A stretch of DNA of 64,000 bases, from contig OU452236.1 in assembly GCA_911728455.2 (NCBI GenBank), positions 5,822,171 through 5,886,170 of the forward strand. Reading direction: 5' to 3'. Below, piece after piece: positions 1 through 10,381 of the stretch. How positions within the stretch are numbered: the stretch's first letter is position 1; each line of letters begins with the position of its first letter. Under the pieces are notes generated by a model that did not search any database, was not told the origin of the DNA, and worked only from the letters and a program-made list of their open reading frames with translations. This DNA comes from Marthasterias glacialis (Eukaryota; Echinodermata; Asteroidea; Forcipulatida; Asteriidae). Made by a program: the position numbers and the translations under genes.

Positions 1-200
1 ATCAAGGCACGACAACGAATAGTTTGAAAGTCATACATAGTATACACTGCCGCCGGGTGCATGAGTTTGGGGCAGATTATAGCCATTACAAAATATGGCA
101 AAACGCGACTACCGTTCCGTCCAGCTTGCACGCCTTGATCCATGCTATAAAAACTCACGAGAAGGATAACCTTATGAATGACATCTGTCTCAGTGGAGGT
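1..200. repeat. Diverged edge-truncated copy of an inverted-repeat MITE
   Basis: Stretches such as CGACAACGAATAGT, AAAATATG, CGTTCCGTC and GCGCCTTGATC-like words in this segment recur in the same order at 62365-62530, where a more complete element with inverted ends is present. The copy runs off the left edge. It lies in the first intron of the SLCO gene. The open frame at 24-215 is a by-product of the repeat and is not called as a gene. Confidence 0.5.
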
Positions 201-325
201 CAATTCCCATTCTAACAATGCCCCCTCCCCTCTTATAATTTAATTTTGCATGTTTTTCCTCTCTCTCTTCAAGATATACTTTTCTTTCTGGGACAACTTT
301 TTACTTTTCTTGATGTCGAGCTTAC

Positions 326-992
326 CGATGTAAAGCGATGTGGTTCCTGGTGTGGTGCAGTCAGAGATATATGCAATCCCGAGTGGGTATACGAGCATTA
401 CACACATGCCTTGCAGTGCGGACCCGCAGACAAAGATGTAATAAGCTGCACTATTTGAGGATAAACCATGAGATAGATGATCAGAACAGTCCTGGGCTTG
501 CACCGGACAAGTCAGCACCGCTGAGGTAATGGTGCCGTCTGTTCGGTTTCCAAACCAAGAGAGACTGGGAGGTGTATAAGGACCCTGGACAAACTGTGGC
601 AAACCCTGGACTGCCATCGCTAGACCGCTAATCATTCCACCAATCCCCATAAGGCGAGGACGGTTGCTGCCGGATCGGCTGCCGAAGTACATTGCGAAAA
701 GCAGGCCCACGATTCCGCCAACGCAGTAGCTCGTCTGCATGCTGCCGAGCTCAGTTAGGGTGAACTGGAAGCGGGCTTCGATCGAAGTGATCGAACCTGT
801 AATGATACCAACATTTAGGCCGTCACAGCAGACGAAGAGGCACATAACCAAGAGGAAAATACATGGTCTTGCGAAGCGTTGGAGGCACGGTGGCTTCCAC
901 CAGAAAAACCCGCATTCAGTATTTGCCGGTGGCAAGTCTCCAACGTGTATATTGTGTACCTCCCGGTCAGCGCCAGAATATTCATCATCCAT
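326..992 (-). CDS. SLCO/OATP organic anion transporter, first coding exon (partial gene)
   Basis: This exon encodes 222 residues of the N-terminal third of an organic-anion-transporting polypeptide, a plasma-membrane carrier of bile salts, hormones and other amphipathic anions. It starts at an ATG (990-992) with an in-frame stop upstream at 1056-1058. A cytoplasmic tail containing PPCLQRF is followed by hydrophobic segments near residues 43-64, 86-103, 113-131 and 183-205. The end, YPLGIAYISDCTTPGTTSLY, matches the family pattern in the TM3-TM4 region (LGxxYxDD...SPLYxG), though the usual acidic pair is altered. A glycosylation sequon NRT is at about residue 149. The exon ends at a good donor, G|GTAAGC, at 325-324 in phase 1. 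The rest of the gene lies beyond the window. PPCLQRF recalls SLCO4-type members, but I do not assign a subfamily. Confidence 0.85.
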
Positions 993-3100
993 TTTGTCTG
1001 CGAGACGAGAACATCTACCAGATAAGTTTCTCAAAATCGAAATTTTGAGAAATGTTCACTAAAATTGTTTTTGTCCCACAGCGACTATAACACGAACTGT
1101 TCTGTGTGCAGAAAATCCAAGGCTGCTGTGCAGGGGTAGACACAATACTTCGTTCGGGCCACAAGCTCTCATGCCTCGCACACACAATAGAAGTAGGCAT
1201 AACCAACAGGTCCAAACTCCCAAATAAATCCCTTGTTATTTTAAGTTCTACAACATGGAGGTAAAAAATAAACGTTCCAGTTGAGCAATTGAGAGAAAGA
1301 TAACAATCGCATAGTGCATTACAATTTGGAACATAGCTGGCTGTGTAAAAATTTGTTTGCGTGGACACAGGACTGAACTAAAGTAGAAGTTTGACATCAT
1401 TATCTGTTATCTTTGTTTGGGAAGCTATAGTCTGCCGCCGTTGGCAATAGGGTCTGCCGATATTTTAAGCAACTCGTGGGTTGAAAGTTGGTTTTGACTA
1501 ACTTGGCTGGGCATGGTTCATCGAAGTAATACACGTGAAAAGTGGAAACCCAAAATCATAACACCTAACAATATAATAACCTGCTGGCAATAACTGTCAC
1601 CTATGCTTGGTAATCTACCGAACGATTTTAGAATAACCAAAATAACTAAATACCCACTTTAAAGTTGGAGGAATGTATTTTCACCGAAACTTTTTTGTGA
1701 CGCTTAACTTTTCTATAAACTGGTTTTAAAATCTCTGATTGAATTACAAACAGGTTTTACAAGAAAGAGCTAATGGGGACCGGGAATATCCAGACAGTGT
1801 TTAACAGAAATAAATAACGAATATTAGTGTCTTGAACAAAATAATTTTATTGAGTTATGAGGATCCCTTTTAACAAAATGGCTTAAACCATGATGGCCTC
1901 TCTTTACCTGTTAACCTAATAGAATAGTCCAATTTGCATAATCCTAGCTGTAGTTTTGTGTAACTATAGTGCTGTACAATACTGGACAATGGCATTGTGT
2001 TCAATTTGAAATTGGGTCAAGTAGTGTATTTTTCACACACTGTGGGGACAAATCATACTTCCCTAAAATGAGGCAAAGTATGAAGAATTGTGAAATAGAA
2101 ATTACATGATGATATATTTCCATTCCACAGATACAAAAATGATTTGCATCAACTGGGCTTTTTAGTTACAAACAAATTATGCAAAATAATATGTGACACC
2201 CTCTCTGCCAATCGAGGGAAAGTTATGTAAATCTGTGCTCACTAAGCATACTCTTAATATTTACGTAACTTGTGTAGAATGTATACTTTGTATTTGTACT
2301 TATGTAATTTGTTATGTACATTTTAAGCACAATTTATAGCGCCATGAAATTTGTTTGGTCATAGATGGATGGCGCATTACAAATTGTAGCCTATTATTGT
2401 CATTTTTATCAAGATAAATATTTTAAGAACGGGGCTGTATTTTATACCGTATACACAAATTTTAAAGCAACGGTCAGACATTCTGATGGAAACCGGCAAG
2501 TCCACAAGATGTTGATCTTTCTCCATCGGCAGGTACTCGGTGCGGATGCTTCTCGTCGAAGCAAACATGACAGATAACGCCTCGAGCTGCCGGTTTTCTC
2601 CCTCCTGGTGATATGCTTATATGCTGCTCTCAGTGGCAGCCTATTTATCGGCATCGTTAAACCATGGTACATACTGCAGACGAAGTTCTCCGTCTGTGTG
2701 GTGGCGCCGGTATATCCCTAGCAATATCCCCCTTACTAAAACCCAAAGTGCGCCTGTAATTGTTACAGTTAATGATATCCCTCCGTTCAAATTGCAAGTA
2801 CCTTGTGTGATCACCTTATCAATCCTCTTCGGACCTTGTGAATTTTGATGTTTTTAAAGCACATTTTTACAATAGGTAAAATATTTCTACGAGGCAACAA
2901 TTTTCTGGCATGCAGCTAAACGAAATCACAGAGTGTTAATCTGTTTATCTACTTTGCAAGTCAGAACATGTAATTTCTGTTTTAGCACAAAATATGAGCT
3001 CTAAACCTCCCTGAACAATATGCTACGTATGTATCCCTACAAAAGCCTCAAAACCACCGTGTGCGCAGAATCACGGGGGAGCACGCAGCTGTACAACGTT
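993..3100. other. Intergenic/upstream region of SLCO, no gene recognised
   Basis: AT-rich sequence between the SLCO start and the first histone-stem-loop repeat. Part of it must be SLCO 5' UTR and promoter, but no TATA box or other firm signal is visible. A locally GC- and CpG-richer piece at about 2500-2720 has open frames on both strands and is listed separately. Confidence 0.4.
2500..2720. other. GC-richer segment with unassigned open frames on both strands
   Basis: Base composition rises and CpGs cluster here compared with the AT-rich flanks. On the plus strand 2578-2713 is open and very hydrophobic (for example VFSLLVICLYAALSGSLFIG) but is preceded in frame by a stop and has no clear acceptor. 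On the minus strand an ATG at about 2568 opens a frame beginning MFASTRSIRTEYLPMEKDQ. Neither matches a family I know. It could be an unrecognised exon, a promoter CpG patch of SLCO, or a decayed repeat. Confidence 0.2.
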
Positions 3101-3233
3101 TCACTCCTGAAGACGAGCAGAGTATACTGTTCGAAACGTCGAGACCACATCGGCTCTTTTCAGAGCCACCACTCATCCCAAAAGAGATTTATACATGGTT
3201 GTACCCGCAAATTTACTAGTTATAGTTCCTTAT
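3100..3233 (+). repeat. Interspersed repeat carrying a histone-type 3' stem-loop (copy 1)
   Basis: The unit begins near TCCTGAAGACGAGCAG, contains CGAAACGTCGAGACC, then the 16-base hairpin GGCTCTTTTCAGAGCC (3152-3167) followed by ACCAC, a purine-rich AAAAGAGA, and a conserved tail ending in TTTACTAG..TAGTTCCTT. A second copy is at 5370-5510, a rearranged palindromic one at 4638-4770, and tail-only fragments at 5770-5825 and 49985-50050. The hairpin with its ACCA tail is what replication-dependent histone mRNAs use at their 3' ends. That this repeat uses it for 3'-end formation is inference. Confidence 0.7.
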
Positions 3234-3751
3234 TTTCATTTCAATATTTTCAACCACGAGGGATTTACGGCAACTGGGAAACTGCATGAAGTTGTGACTG
3301 GGCAGCTAATGTTCTTTTAATATTTTTTTTTATTCGCATAAATTCTTTAACTAAAAAACCTGTACAAATATTGTTTATAGTCAAACAGGAAAGTTAAAGT
3401 TAGTATGCACTCGTTTTTTTTACTTCAAGATGGCGACATGTTTTTCCTTCTTCACTTCATAGATGAGGTGTCAGATACCATATGGTGATTTACAGGTGTT
3501 TCAGTATCCGACACCTGCTTCCCATTTTTAAAACTTTCATAGGCCATCAGCAAATGTCTGTTTGAATTGTTTACATTTTAACTGGTTGCTTGCTTGATGT
3601 TATTGGGCAAGACTGACATTAAAAAGCTGGCAACATTTTTTTTAGGTTTATTTCATTGTTTGAGAGGCAGATATCCCCAATATCCCCCTGTCGACTGAAA
3701 TCTGCACCTAGTGTCGGCGGCCTGACTAAGCTTAGCATCTAGGCCTTATTC

Positions 3752-4316
3752 TAATAGACCGATTACGCGACCAGTTTACATGTCATCACATGACTTATAG
3801 TGGGTACTATATCATCTCAGCTGATGGCAAAGACGTGCAAAGATATGCTGTGACCGACAAAGTCACACCGACAGTCGGCTTTTGGTAAAAATAGCACAGT
3901 TACTAAGCCCTTTGATTAAAGTTGTATGTTGTGACATTAATTTTGATCACATTACTGTTTCATAAATTACCAGTATTGTACTACAAAATGGGTTTATTTC
4001 GAGTTATGCACTACCGGCCTTGGACGATGTAGCCACCCTGTGATTTTGTTTGTAATGTAAATCACTGTAATAAAACTAAAGAACGTTGAAAAAGCGAGCA
4101 TTTATACCTAGCTTTGTGGAATTTCCATTAGACAAAGGAATCACACAGTTCTGGAAAGCCTGTTCTTTTTTGATGATTTTAGCTTCAGAATTGTGAAATT
4201 CTTGTGTTGAAAAGTGTGTGATCACGGTCCTCTGGCCCCAACGTTCTGCGCAACTACCACATCGTAAACATAATGTTCCTTGTAGAATTTTCAAGACTTG
4301 CTGGAACTGCAAACTC
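3752..4316 (+). repeat. Interspersed repeat, family D, copy 1
   Basis: About 560 bases that align along their length with 54217-54750: both begin AGACCGATT.CGCGAC, share GCACTACCGGC, ATTAATACCTAGC-like and AAAGGAATCACACAGTT words and end near TTTTCAAGACTTGC. No coding capacity is seen. The start resembles the inverted ends of the elements at 52750 and 57141 (AGACCRAT), so it may be a related DNA transposon derivative. It lies between SLCO and IMP3. Confidence 0.6.
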
Positions 4317-4454
4317 TGGAATATTCTTCACAGATTTCGAGAAAAAAAAGCCTTGATCGCATAAACAAAATGCAACAATCATCATGTACTTTACAACAAT
4401 GGCACTTTCCTATGGAGGACGCCGTGATTGTTGATGTTCAATACCCACTATATG

Positions 4455-4900
4455 TCACGTGACTTGGAGAGCGCAATGAGTCTATTGGAGACCACTAAAA
4501 TTAACTCCCCAAGACCACTTGCCCTCAGACGACCTCAATCCTCCCCACTATCCTCGTATGTTACTCCACACCAAAATGTTTGGACTTGGATAAGATTGGT
4601 TTATCTAGCCCATTGATAAGCAATTGTTTTTTGATCTAGTGAGGTTTACGGAGACACCATGTACATGAAAAACTCTCTGTGAGTTGTAGTGGTTCTTTTC
4701 AGAACCGCCACAACTCATAGAGGGAGTTTTTCATGTACATGTACACGGTGTCTTCGTAAACCTCACTAGATTGTACATGTATTCTCAGCATGCATTGTTT
4801 CAAATCATATTAATACACATATAGGCCTAATTATTATTTGGGCCTACAGTCCTCAATCCTCCACAATCAGACAACTTCCTGAAGAGGAATTGGGAGGATT
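4455..4900 (+). repeat. Interspersed repeat (family I) split by a palindromic insertion
   Basis: Words CCTCAATCCTCC, TGTTTGGACTT, GATAAGCAATTGTT and, after the insertion, ATTTGGGCCTACAGTCC occur in the same order without interruption at 59595-59790. Here the sequence is broken by the 131-bp palindrome at 4638-4770, so the palindrome arrived later. Confidence 0.55.
4638..4770. repeat. Near-perfect 131-bp palindrome with a histone-type hairpin at its centre
   Basis: The left arm starts GTGAGGTTTACGGAGACACC and the right arm ends GGTGTCTTCGTAAACCTCAC; the arms match with few differences. The centre is GGTTCTTTTCAGAACC (4691-4706), a 6-bp stem with a TTTC loop, followed by GCCACAACTC. Flanking words (ACTCATAGAG, TTTTTCATGTACATG) resemble the region just after the stem-loop in the copies at 3100 and 5370, so it looks like an inverted dimer of that family inserted into another repeat. 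Confidence 0.75.
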
Positions 4901-5135
4901 TGGGAGGGTTAGGGTTTATCAAATGTTTTGTGCTATTTCCATTACAATGTTTGTAGCTGGGAAATGTTTGTTCTCAATCAGCACAAGTTGATTTCCATTC
5001 CATAGCCCACATGATCAAATGAAGATTTCCATTCTGTTGGGGTGTTTGGCCTCCAGACATTGTCAGTAGATTAGCTGAGAAGTTTGGAACAAACTGTGGA
5101 TGGTATCTTCACAGATAAGCCCTCTCACTTGGTTG

Positions 5136-8100
5136 TTATAATGGTCCAAAATCATCTCTCTGTAGATTAGAAATTAAAAGGAATATACCATTCATCATTT
5201 CAAACAACATTTTTCATTACTTGATTAGAGACGTGATAGAGAGTTGGTACAGTTTGATCATGCTCACAATGGTCACATGATTTTTTAAATCTGAGTAAAG
5301 TTGCCAAAGAGGCAACACTTTTTCAGAGGGTGTGTACAACATTGCTAAGACTGCTAATGTAAAAGCCACAGGTTTCTCCTGAAGACGAACAGAGTATACT
5401 TTTCGAAACGTCGAGACCCCAACGGCTCTTTTCAGAGCCACCACTCCTTTTAAAAGAGTTTTCATACATGGTTGTACCCGCAAGTTTACTATTTAATTAT
5501 AGTTCCTTAAAAGCCACAGATTTGTGCACAACCTACATGGTATAAAGATGGTCATGGTAGAAAATAACCTTTGAAATATTTTTGCTGGAAATGCTATAGT
5601 TTTTGAAAAATGAGTAGAACAATTAGTTTTGATCTCACAAGTCCAAAAATCCATGTTTGAAAACATAAAAAAATTTTTTCTTCACTACTTTGTGACTCCG
5701 AGGACCAGTTGAGCTTCAACTTTAACTTTCGCTGGTCTTTGCTAATAACCAATGTTGTCCATGTGTTTTAAGAGATGTACATGTACACATTGTTGTACCT
5801 CCCAAGTTTACTAGTAATAGTTCCTTCTTATTGCCAAAGAGACTTGTTCAACCACTGGGGCACATTCTCAGGTTGGTAATCAAACAAATATTTCTTACCA
5901 TCTGGTTATAAGTCGTTACATGTTGACGAATCTTTGAAGTGTCTGTCCATGTCACAAAGTCCTCCAAATTCCTGTACGGCAAGAAAAGCAACAACATTTA
6001 TTTCAAATCTTTTCATCAAAATAAGATGTGTTTATTTTTTTTTTACTTTTTTAATGTTTAAGTGGTGTTTTTTTTTTATAAATCTTTCACAGATAATAGC
6101 TACAGATTACAGTAAGATCATTGGTACTCTTACTTGGTAACTAAGAATGCAGGATCTAGGACAAGCTCTGGTCCAACTCGAACATCTGAATAAGGCAGTT
6201 AAAGATTTTTCAATGTGCAAATGAAGCAAAGAGATTGTTACTTTGCAATAAAAGGGTAAATAAAAATTAAGATGAAGAAAATTGTTGTTTGGGTGGTGGG
6301 AACATGTAGGTCCATGGAAATAGTGTTACAGTTTTTGCCCTTTGACCTTAAACCTATTGTGATTATTTGTAAAGATGTTCAGCCATTGTCCCAAGATTCG
6401 TATTTTTTGTTTTGTATTGTCTTGAAACCTAAAACTATGTCTAACAATTGTAAAGAACATGACCAGTTGTTAAACAGATTAACTAAAAGGATACGTCCTT
6501 GCTCTATAAATCTGACAGCATTGGCGACTGTCTCGGCCATGTTTAGTCTCACCATGACAACAGGGAGTCTCCTCCTACAAAATGCTGATGCATTTACTTT
6601 TGAACAAAGCTCTAGACTTCGTTTTGTAGGGATCAGGCCCATCATGTATCTGCAAGCGAAAAGCATAAAAGATCCATAAATTAAAGTTGCTATACAATAA
6701 TGCCGCAGCATGAAATATTTAAGCACCTGCATTGAAAATGTTATTAATTTACCCCACCATCTAGAATGACAGACAGAGTAAAATAAATATCTTCAATCAT
6801 TGTGGGTCCTCACTAGTATTAAGCACAAATATATTCATATCAGTTTCAAACAATCTCATGTCTTTCCTAAATCGATCAAATGCCTCATTTTTTAAGTCAC
6901 TGATGCACCAACTCGACACAGGACAAATTACAAATTACCTTTAAAAATTCAATGAATTTATAAGCACAAATGTTCTCTAACTTTTCCAAAAATGGTTGAC
7001 AAGATTTAAGAAGTACCTTTCAAGGATGTAAGAACAGGTAGTAACAGTAACAGTATGTTTGTGGCTGTTTTGTAAATTTAATTATTTTTATGATTGGAGC
7101 GGTGACTCTATTTCCCCAATGACCAATGTTTTTGAGATATGCTTTACTTACAGTTTGTCGATGAGCTGTGATGTACATTGTGTGCGGAATGGGTCTTTGG
7201 GGTCCAGCTGCTTTATCTTGTTTGCCAATGTCCGCACATGACGACTGAGTTTGTTATACCTATGTTTAAGACGGAAGAAACATTTGGAAAAGCCCATTGG
7301 CTACATTACTTCCCCCATGTTTATTATGTAAGTTACAATGCTTTTTTGTAAAATTATAGTAAAAAAATACCATATAAATGAACATGAATGAAGAATACAT
7401 GGTAATACTTAAGGCACTATACAGCATAGCCCAATAAATAGTGCCAATATGCTGGACTACCTCCACTCCTTGGCCCTACGACCATGTACCCCAAAACAGG
7501 AGATGAACTTTCCAATTGAGACTCACACTTTTTTGCCCCAATTTTCCCCTTGATGATCAGTCAGTCTTTGCTGGAGAGTCTGGTGGAGAACATTCGCGAT
7601 GCGATAACTTTGGAAAATTCCAACAAAAGGCTAGGACTAGAATAGGACTCGGAGTAGGACTAGGAGTACTAGCCTTTTGGTGGAGAAAAGTAAGAGATTT
7701 TCCAGCAATTCTGTTGAGTCTTTGGAATTTTTTTTTTTAATAGAGGCGTCTTAAATCTGCCTGACAGGTCCAGTTGCTATGTGTTTCAAGCTGGGGCGCT
7801 AATGTAGTACGACCGATAATGTCAAAATCCCCCAAAAAGGAGTATAGCGCCCCAGCCCAGTTACTGCAGCTGGGTGGGGGGAGGGGCTGGGTCTACCCTC
7901 AATCCTAGACCCAGTAACTGGGGCGCTGTACTCCTTTTTGAGATTTTGACATTATCTGTCGTACTAGCGCCCTAGTAAGGAATATGTAGTAATTGCGACG
8001 GTCAGGAGGATTTAAAACACCTCTGTTAAAAAAAATGTCTTAGACTCAACAGATTGCTCAAAATTCGCCTACTGTCTTCTCGAAGTGTTTAAGGTAAAAT

Positions 8101-8850
8101 AAAATGCATTTAATTGTACTTACGATCATTTTCTGTCCTCCAAATCGATGATTTTTAGGGCCTCTGACAACCCTGCCATTACAATCACCATTTTTATTAC
8201 TACTGTCACGACTGTTTCCTGACTTGAAAAAAAGTCGCACTATTGCTGCGGGGATTGCGTGTTCGCTGGCTGATGCCGAGACTTGTATATTACTTTGCGC
8301 AGTCAACGCAGGAAACAGGAAACAGCCGTGACATTAGTAATAAAAATGGCGATTGTAACGGCAGGGTTGTCAGAGGCCCAAATAATCATCGATTTGGAGG
8401 TCAGAAAATGATCGTGAGTACAGTTAAATGCATTTTATTTCACCTTGAACACTTGGAGAAGACTAGGCGAATTTTGAGCAATTCTGTTGAGTCTAAGGCA
8501 TTTTTTTAGCAGAGGTGTTTTAAATCCTCCTGACCGTCGCAGTTACTACATATTCCTTACTGGGGCGCTAGTACGACAGATAATGTCAAAATCTCAAAAA
8601 AAGGATTACAGCGCCCCAGTTACTGGGTCTACGATCCCGAGTCCTACTCCTAGGGTTTAACCATGGAGGTAGAATTTTTAACTTAATTGGTTTCAAATGA
8701 CAATATTTCTGCTTACTTTGTGTAGTCTTCTCTTTTTTGAATATGATACTTTCTCAGCACTTTCACCTCGTGTAAGTTGTTGTCGACTTCCCATGATATA
8801 AAGTCGACTTTCTTCAACAATTTTTGTTCGTGAAACTTTAGTTTCCTCAT
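5136..8850 (-). CDS. IMP3: IMP3, U3 small nucleolar ribonucleoprotein component
   Basis: IMP3 binds U3 snoRNA and the pre-rRNA as part of the small-subunit processome in the nucleolus, with IMP4 and MPP10, in 18S rRNA processing. Six minus-strand exons chain in frame: 8717-8850, 7152-7259, 6495-6649, 6134-6185, 5899-5971 and 5136-5159, giving 181 residues (human IMP3 has 184). The start [17 protein letters not shown] matches the family's N terminus. An S4-type RNA-binding region covers about residues 82-150 and includes [17 protein letters not shown] and FIEQG-HVRVGPE; the C terminus is RDDFGPL, where human has RDDFDLEA. Phases (2,2,1,2,0) are consistent and all junctions are GT-AG. The last coding exon is only 24 bases. 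Intron 1 holds a large foldback element and intron 5 a stem-loop repeat. Confidence 0.93.
5370..5510 (+). repeat. Interspersed repeat carrying a histone-type 3' stem-loop (copy 2)
   Basis: Second good copy of the family at 3100-3233, inside IMP3 intron 5 and antisense to that gene. It has CTGAAGACGAACAG, CGAAACGTCGAGACC, then AACGGCTCTTTTCAGAGCC (stem-loop 5424-5439) and ACCACTC, and the same tail. The bases around the hairpin (AACGGCTC...GAGCCACCA) are those of metazoan histone genes. Confidence 0.7.
5770..5825 (+). repeat. Tail fragment of the stem-loop repeat family
   Basis: Only the last part of the family is present: AAGAGATGTACATG.., TTGTTGTACC and CAAGTTTACTAGTAATAGTTCC. No stem-loop remains. 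It lies in IMP3 intron 5. Confidence 0.5.
7695..7873 (+). repeat. Partial extra arm of the neighbouring foldback element
   Basis: From GCAATTCTGTTGAGTCTTTGG through CTGGGGCGCT, AGTACGAC.GATAATGTCAAAATC and AGCGCCCCAG, this segment repeats, in the same orientation, the right arm of the adjacent foldback (about 8475-8630). It sits next to the left arm in IMP3 intron 1, so three arm copies lie side by side. Confidence 0.6.
7895..8650. mobile_element. Foldback-type non-autonomous DNA element (about 750 bp)
   Basis: Two arms of about 330 bases face each other (7895-8225 and 8309-8650) around a centre of roughly 85 bases. Terminal words AGACCCAGTAACTGGGGCGC and GCGCCCCAGTTACTGGGTCT are reverse complements, and internal words (GATAATGTCAAAATCTC, CCAAATCGATGATT/AATCATCGATTTGG, GTTGTCAGAGGCCC) also pair. 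Open frames found across the arms are mirror images of each other and not genes. It lies in intron 1 of IMP3. Confidence 0.75.
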
Positions 8851-9235
8851 CCTGAACAAGCGACATGCAAAAACGTTGTCTTCACGTGCATTCGCATTAA
8901 GGTATCTGGCCCGCGGGCGCGGCACTTCTCACAGGAAAAATAGCTTCGAAACGTCTAGGAGCCGTACCAAACAACTCATTTTTATATAGCGCCCTCTCCT
9001 GCTGTGAATAAATCATCATTTATTTGCCTGTCGTCTCCCCCAACGGTAACGCAGGCTGGGTGGTGTATACAGTAGTCGGTGGAACCATGGAAAAGGTAGC
9101 TATGCCCCCCCCCCCCCCCCCGCTCTATAGCAAGGCCAAGCTATTTGAATATTTTCCACATCAAAATGATAGGAGAAAGACATTTTTCGTACATGAAAGG
9201 GCATTCAGACTGGCTAAGTGCTCTTGCGTTTTAGA

Positions 9236-9440
9236 TAAAAATGTGGATCCCGGTTCGATTCTCGGACTGGGGCCTTGCATGTGGATGGGTCTTTCAGTAT
9301 CTATCTGATTGCAGGGGTTTTAGGCCCTATTTGGAGTTTTCCTCCTACGTCTAAAAACTCCAGTTTCTTCATTGTCCTCTTTTAACAAGTTAGTGTGATG
9401 TTCCCCGGATGCTTTGCTGACTATAGACTTTAGATTTAGA
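9236..9440 (+). repeat. tRNA-derived SINE fragment
   Basis: A B-box-like GGTTCGATTCTC lies in a tRNA 3'-half context (GATCCCGGTTCGATTCTCGG), followed by a SINE-like body with TTCCTCCTACGTCTAAAAAC and TTTCTTCATTGTCC. The 5' tRNA half is not recognisable. No second copy of this body is present in the window. Confidence 0.4.
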
Positions 9441-10381
9441 TGTAATATAACTTTGCCACCCACCTCATCACTTTAAAAAAAGAGTGCCGTTGCTACCGGT
9501 TGTAAGGGTGTGGTGAGTTTGTGAATTCGACATCGTACTCCCATAAGAATAACAAATGGTGTCTCATTCATCATGTTATGACTATAAAGGGCAGGAGATT
9601 ATACAATGTTGTCCAACTTGTTGGACTCTAGGGAATACAGGGAAAGAACAAAATGATAACAGAAGAGGGCGTCCTCTAGACGAGAGTGGAAATGGTGGTG
9701 GTGTGTAGTATTTACACTGGGAGGTGATCAAGTGCAAAAAGAGCATCTGGTGTCAAAAATACGAACAAATAATTATTTAACCACCACCCGTCCTAAGATC
9801 CGTTAGTCGGTGGCCCACGTGCCTGCATTCACTGGAGCGAGGTTCAATGAGTACGAAATCCCCTACAGCCTAGACTCCCTCGTGTTAAATCAGATCACTC
9901 AAGCCACAATGTGATAAGAAGAAACTCGAGTGAAGGGTCCTTGAGCAAAAGAATATGTCACCTTGGTTTGGTTTAAGAAACCAAGACTGGATGGTGGAAG
10001 CTTTAAGAAAAAGGTGAAGGAAACCAGGTTACGATTTGCTTTAGTAATGCCAGCATGAGGATGTTTTCGTTGCTTTCTACTGTTTCACCATGACGTCATT
10101 TTTAGATAAAACCCCTTTCGCTCTCTTAAAACATGTTTTTGATTCCGAAAAATAGAGAGAACATTTAAAACAAGTACTTTGTAATCATAAAAGAAAGGAT
10201 GTTTGTTTTGGTCTAAGAAATTCTGCATTCTAGATGTTAAGTTTTCATATACAGTTTATTAATACAAGAAATTAAAATACTTTCTTCAGGTTGGATATCG
10301 TTTCTTTTACCCGAGGCCGCAACTAACCTTTTAAATTGAGTTTTAGGAAACTGACTGGACTGGATTGGGATGAACAAAGAA

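Noticed and set aside
24-215. Open frame at the left edge
   Set aside because: Covered by a repeat also found at 62365-62530, with no family similarity.
1015-1368. Minus-strand 117-codon open frame next to the SLCO exon
   Set aside because: Different frame from the SLCO exon, no recognisable protein features; likely chance in the 5' flank.
8058-8509. Mirror-image open frames on opposite strands
   Set aside because: They are the two arms of the foldback element read in opposite directions.
9106-9121. Poly-C run, also at 20993, 41760 and 45600
   Set aside because: Simple mononucleotide tracts, common in such introns and prone to sequencing error.
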